Shown one piece after another: positions 3,924 to 5,275 of a stretch of 5,275 nt of DNA. Position numbers and translations under genes: made by a program. Where the stretch lies: positions 16,267 to 21,541 of the forward strand of contig DHGD01000115.1 of assembly GCA_002402575.1 (NCBI GenBank). The letters run 5' to 3'. Below the pieces are notes generated by a model, which was not told where the DNA came from, made no database searches, and saw only the letters and a list, made by a program, of their open reading frames with translations. Position 1 is the first letter of the stretch. Every line of letters starts with the position of its first letter. This DNA comes from Syntrophomonas sp. UBA4807 (lineage in GTDB: Bacteria > Bacillota > Syntrophomonadia > Syntrophomonadales > Syntrophomonadaceae).

Positions 3924-5275
3924 ATCAATACTTTATTGCAGTTTTTTGTAATAACACTTTCTTTGGCCATTGGTTTGATCGCCGGCTATTACGGCCGACG
4001 CTTGATAGCAGAAAGCCGCCTGGGCGCTGCGGAAGAGGAAGCTGCGCGCATCGTCGATGAAGCCAGCAAAGCCGCAGAGGCTCGCAAAAAGGAAATTATG
4101 CTGGAGGGCAAAGAAGAACTGCATCGAAACCGCCAGGAAGCAGAAAAGGAGATCAGGGAAAGACGCCGCGAACTGGATCGTCTGGAGAGGCGTTTGATTC
4201 AGAAAGAGGAGCAGTTGGACAGAAAGAGTGAGAACGTGGAGAGAAAGGAAAACCAACTGCAGGACAAGATCAGGGATGCGGAAAAAGCTAATCAGGATTT
4301 GCAGACCGTGATGTCACAGCAGCTCAAGGAACTGGAAAGACTGTCCGGGCTGACATCTGATGAAGCCAAAGATTTACTGCTATATAATGTGGAACAACAG
4401 ATTCGTCAGGAAACCGCCAGCTTGATTAAGAACCTGGAAGCGGAAGCCCGTGAAGAAGGAGCTAAACGGGCTAAGAACATTGTCTCCCTGGCGATTCAGA
4501 AGTGCGCTGCTGACGTGGTTTCAGAGACTACAGTATCAGTAGTGGCCCTGCCCAATGATGAGATGAAAGGTCGCATCATCGGCAGGGAAGGACGTAATAT
4601 CAGGACTTTTGAAACTCAGACCGGAGTGGACTTGATAATCGATGACACTCCGGAGGCGGTCATTCTCTCTTCGTTTGATCCCATACGCCGCGAAGTAGCA
4701 CGTAAGGCCCTGTCCAATCTGGTATCCGACGGTCGCATCCACCCCGCTCGCATTGAGGAAATGGTGGACAAAGCCCAGAAAGAACTGGAACAGGAACTCC
4801 GCGAGACTGGAGAAGGAGCCGCTTTTGAGGTGGGGGTGCATAACTTGCATCCCGAGCTGATCAGACTCCTGGGACGACTGAAATATCGCACCAGTTACGG
4901 ACAAAATGTGCTCAAACATTCCATTGAGGTGGCGCATCTGGCCGGCGTGATGGCAGCAGAATTAGAGGTTGACGTAGCTCTGGCTAAACGAGCCGGCCTG
5001 TTGCACGACATCGGCAAGGCGGTTGACCATGAAATAGCCGGACCTCATGTGGAAATCGGAGTGGAACTAGCCAAAAAATACCGTGAGAGCAAAGAGGTTA
5101 TTCATGGTATTGCCGCCCATCACAGCGATATCGAACCGGAGAGCATTGAGGCTGTGCTGGTGCAGGCTGCCGATGCCATATCAGCATCCCGGCCCGGCGC
5201 GCGCCGTGAAACCCTGGAAGCTTATATCAAACGTCTGGAAAAACTGGAGAATCTGGCCGACTCATTTGAAGGGGT
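3924..5275 (+). CDS. rny: Ribonuclease Y, 3'-truncated by the window edge
   Basis: A membrane-anchored endoribonuclease that starts mRNA decay in Firmicutes and is a scaffold of the degradosome-like network. About 450 of the usual 515-520 residues are present. Counting ATC 3924 as residue 1, residues 4-23 are a hydrophobic anchor (LLQFFVITLSLAIGLIAGYY), and about 28-195 are a highly charged coiled coil. Residues 202-270 are the KH RNA-binding domain with GRIIGREGRNI (216-226). The HD domain follows, with H332, H361-D362 (LLHDIGKA), HH at 399-400 and D417 (AADAIS) as metal ligands or conserved residues. The frame is open back to a TGA at 3876-3878 with no ATG. I chose ATC because of Shine-Dalgarno spacing and because the resulting protein starts at the normal point before the anchor. 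GTG 3915 or TTG 3936 are the conventional alternatives. The upstream terminator and leader suggest regulated expression. The product is certain; the start is not. Confidence 0.93.
   Translation, partial: MNTLLQFFVITLSLAIGLIAGYYGRRLIAESRLGAAEEEAARIVDEASKAAEARKKEIMLEGKEELHRNRQEAEKEIRERRRELDRLERRLIQKEEQLDRKSENVERKENQLQDKIRDAEKANQDLQTVMSQQLKELERLSGLTSDEAKDLLLYNVEQQIRQETASLIKNLEAEAREEGAKRAKNIVSLAIQKCAADVVSETTVSVVALPNDEMKGRIIGREGRNIRTFETQTGVDLIIDDTPEAVILSSFDPIRREVARKALSNLVSDGRIHPARIEEMVDKAQKELEQELRETGEGAAFEVGVHNLHPELIRLLGRLKYRTSYGQNVLKHSIEVAHLAGVMAAELEVDVALAKRAGLLHDIGKAVDHEIAGPHVEIGVELAKKYRESKEVIHGIAAHHSDIEPESIEAVLVQAADAISASRPGARRETLEAYIKRLEKLENLADSFEG

Noticed and set aside
3933..4256. A 107-codon minus-strand frame opposite the start of rny
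   Set aside because: It is an antisense shadow of the RNase Y anchor and coiled coil, whose plus-strand translation is a clear family match.

Overview
The window looks like chromosomal DNA from a Gram-positive, Firmicutes-type (Bacillota) bacterium, probably of the Clostridia. The evidence is strong AAGGAGG-type ribosome binding sites, a Bacillus-type LexA operator (CGAAC-N4-GTTYG) in front of recA, a short YtrA-type GntR regulator translationally coupled to an ABC ATPase, and the core gene order cinA - thpR - recA - rny. RecA, CinA and ThpR resemble those of anaerobic Clostridia such as the Syntrophomonas group. That placement is an impression from reading the proteins, not a search result.

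Positions 1-500 (minus strand) hold the start of an ABC transporter operon. The first gene is a 125-residue YtrA/GntR repressor. It is followed, with an 8-nt overlap, by the first 22 codons of an ATP-binding protein that runs off the left edge. Its promoter is visible, and the -10 box lies inside one of two near-identical 10-bp palindromes, which suggests autorepression.

Positions 607-2426 (plus strand) hold cinA (NMN deamidase plus COG1058 domain) and thpR (2H phosphoesterase), coupled by an ATGA overlap. Positions 2454-3554 hold recA, with a consensus promoter and a near-perfect LexA box just downstream of the expected transcription start. This is a textbook SOS-controlled recA.

Positions 3555-3923 have no convincing protein gene, although recX often sits here in related genomes. 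The stretch contains an 11-bp stem-loop, a good sigma-A-like promoter, a roughly 210-nt region rich in complementary segments, and an intrinsic terminator about 35 nt before the rny ribosome binding site. No other promoter for rny is visible after the terminator, so this could be an attenuated leader for rny or a separate small RNA.

Positions 3924-5275 hold rny (RNase Y; membrane anchor, coiled coil, KH, HD), cut by the right edge. The strongest Shine-Dalgarno sequence in the window points at an in-frame ATC codon rather than at ATG, GTG or TTG. Together, the attenuator-like leader and the apparent AUC start suggest that RNase Y synthesis is deliberately limited. This recA-rny interval is the most interesting part of the window. 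The remainder is ordinary core-genome DNA, with no mobile element, CRISPR array, tRNA or rRNA seen.
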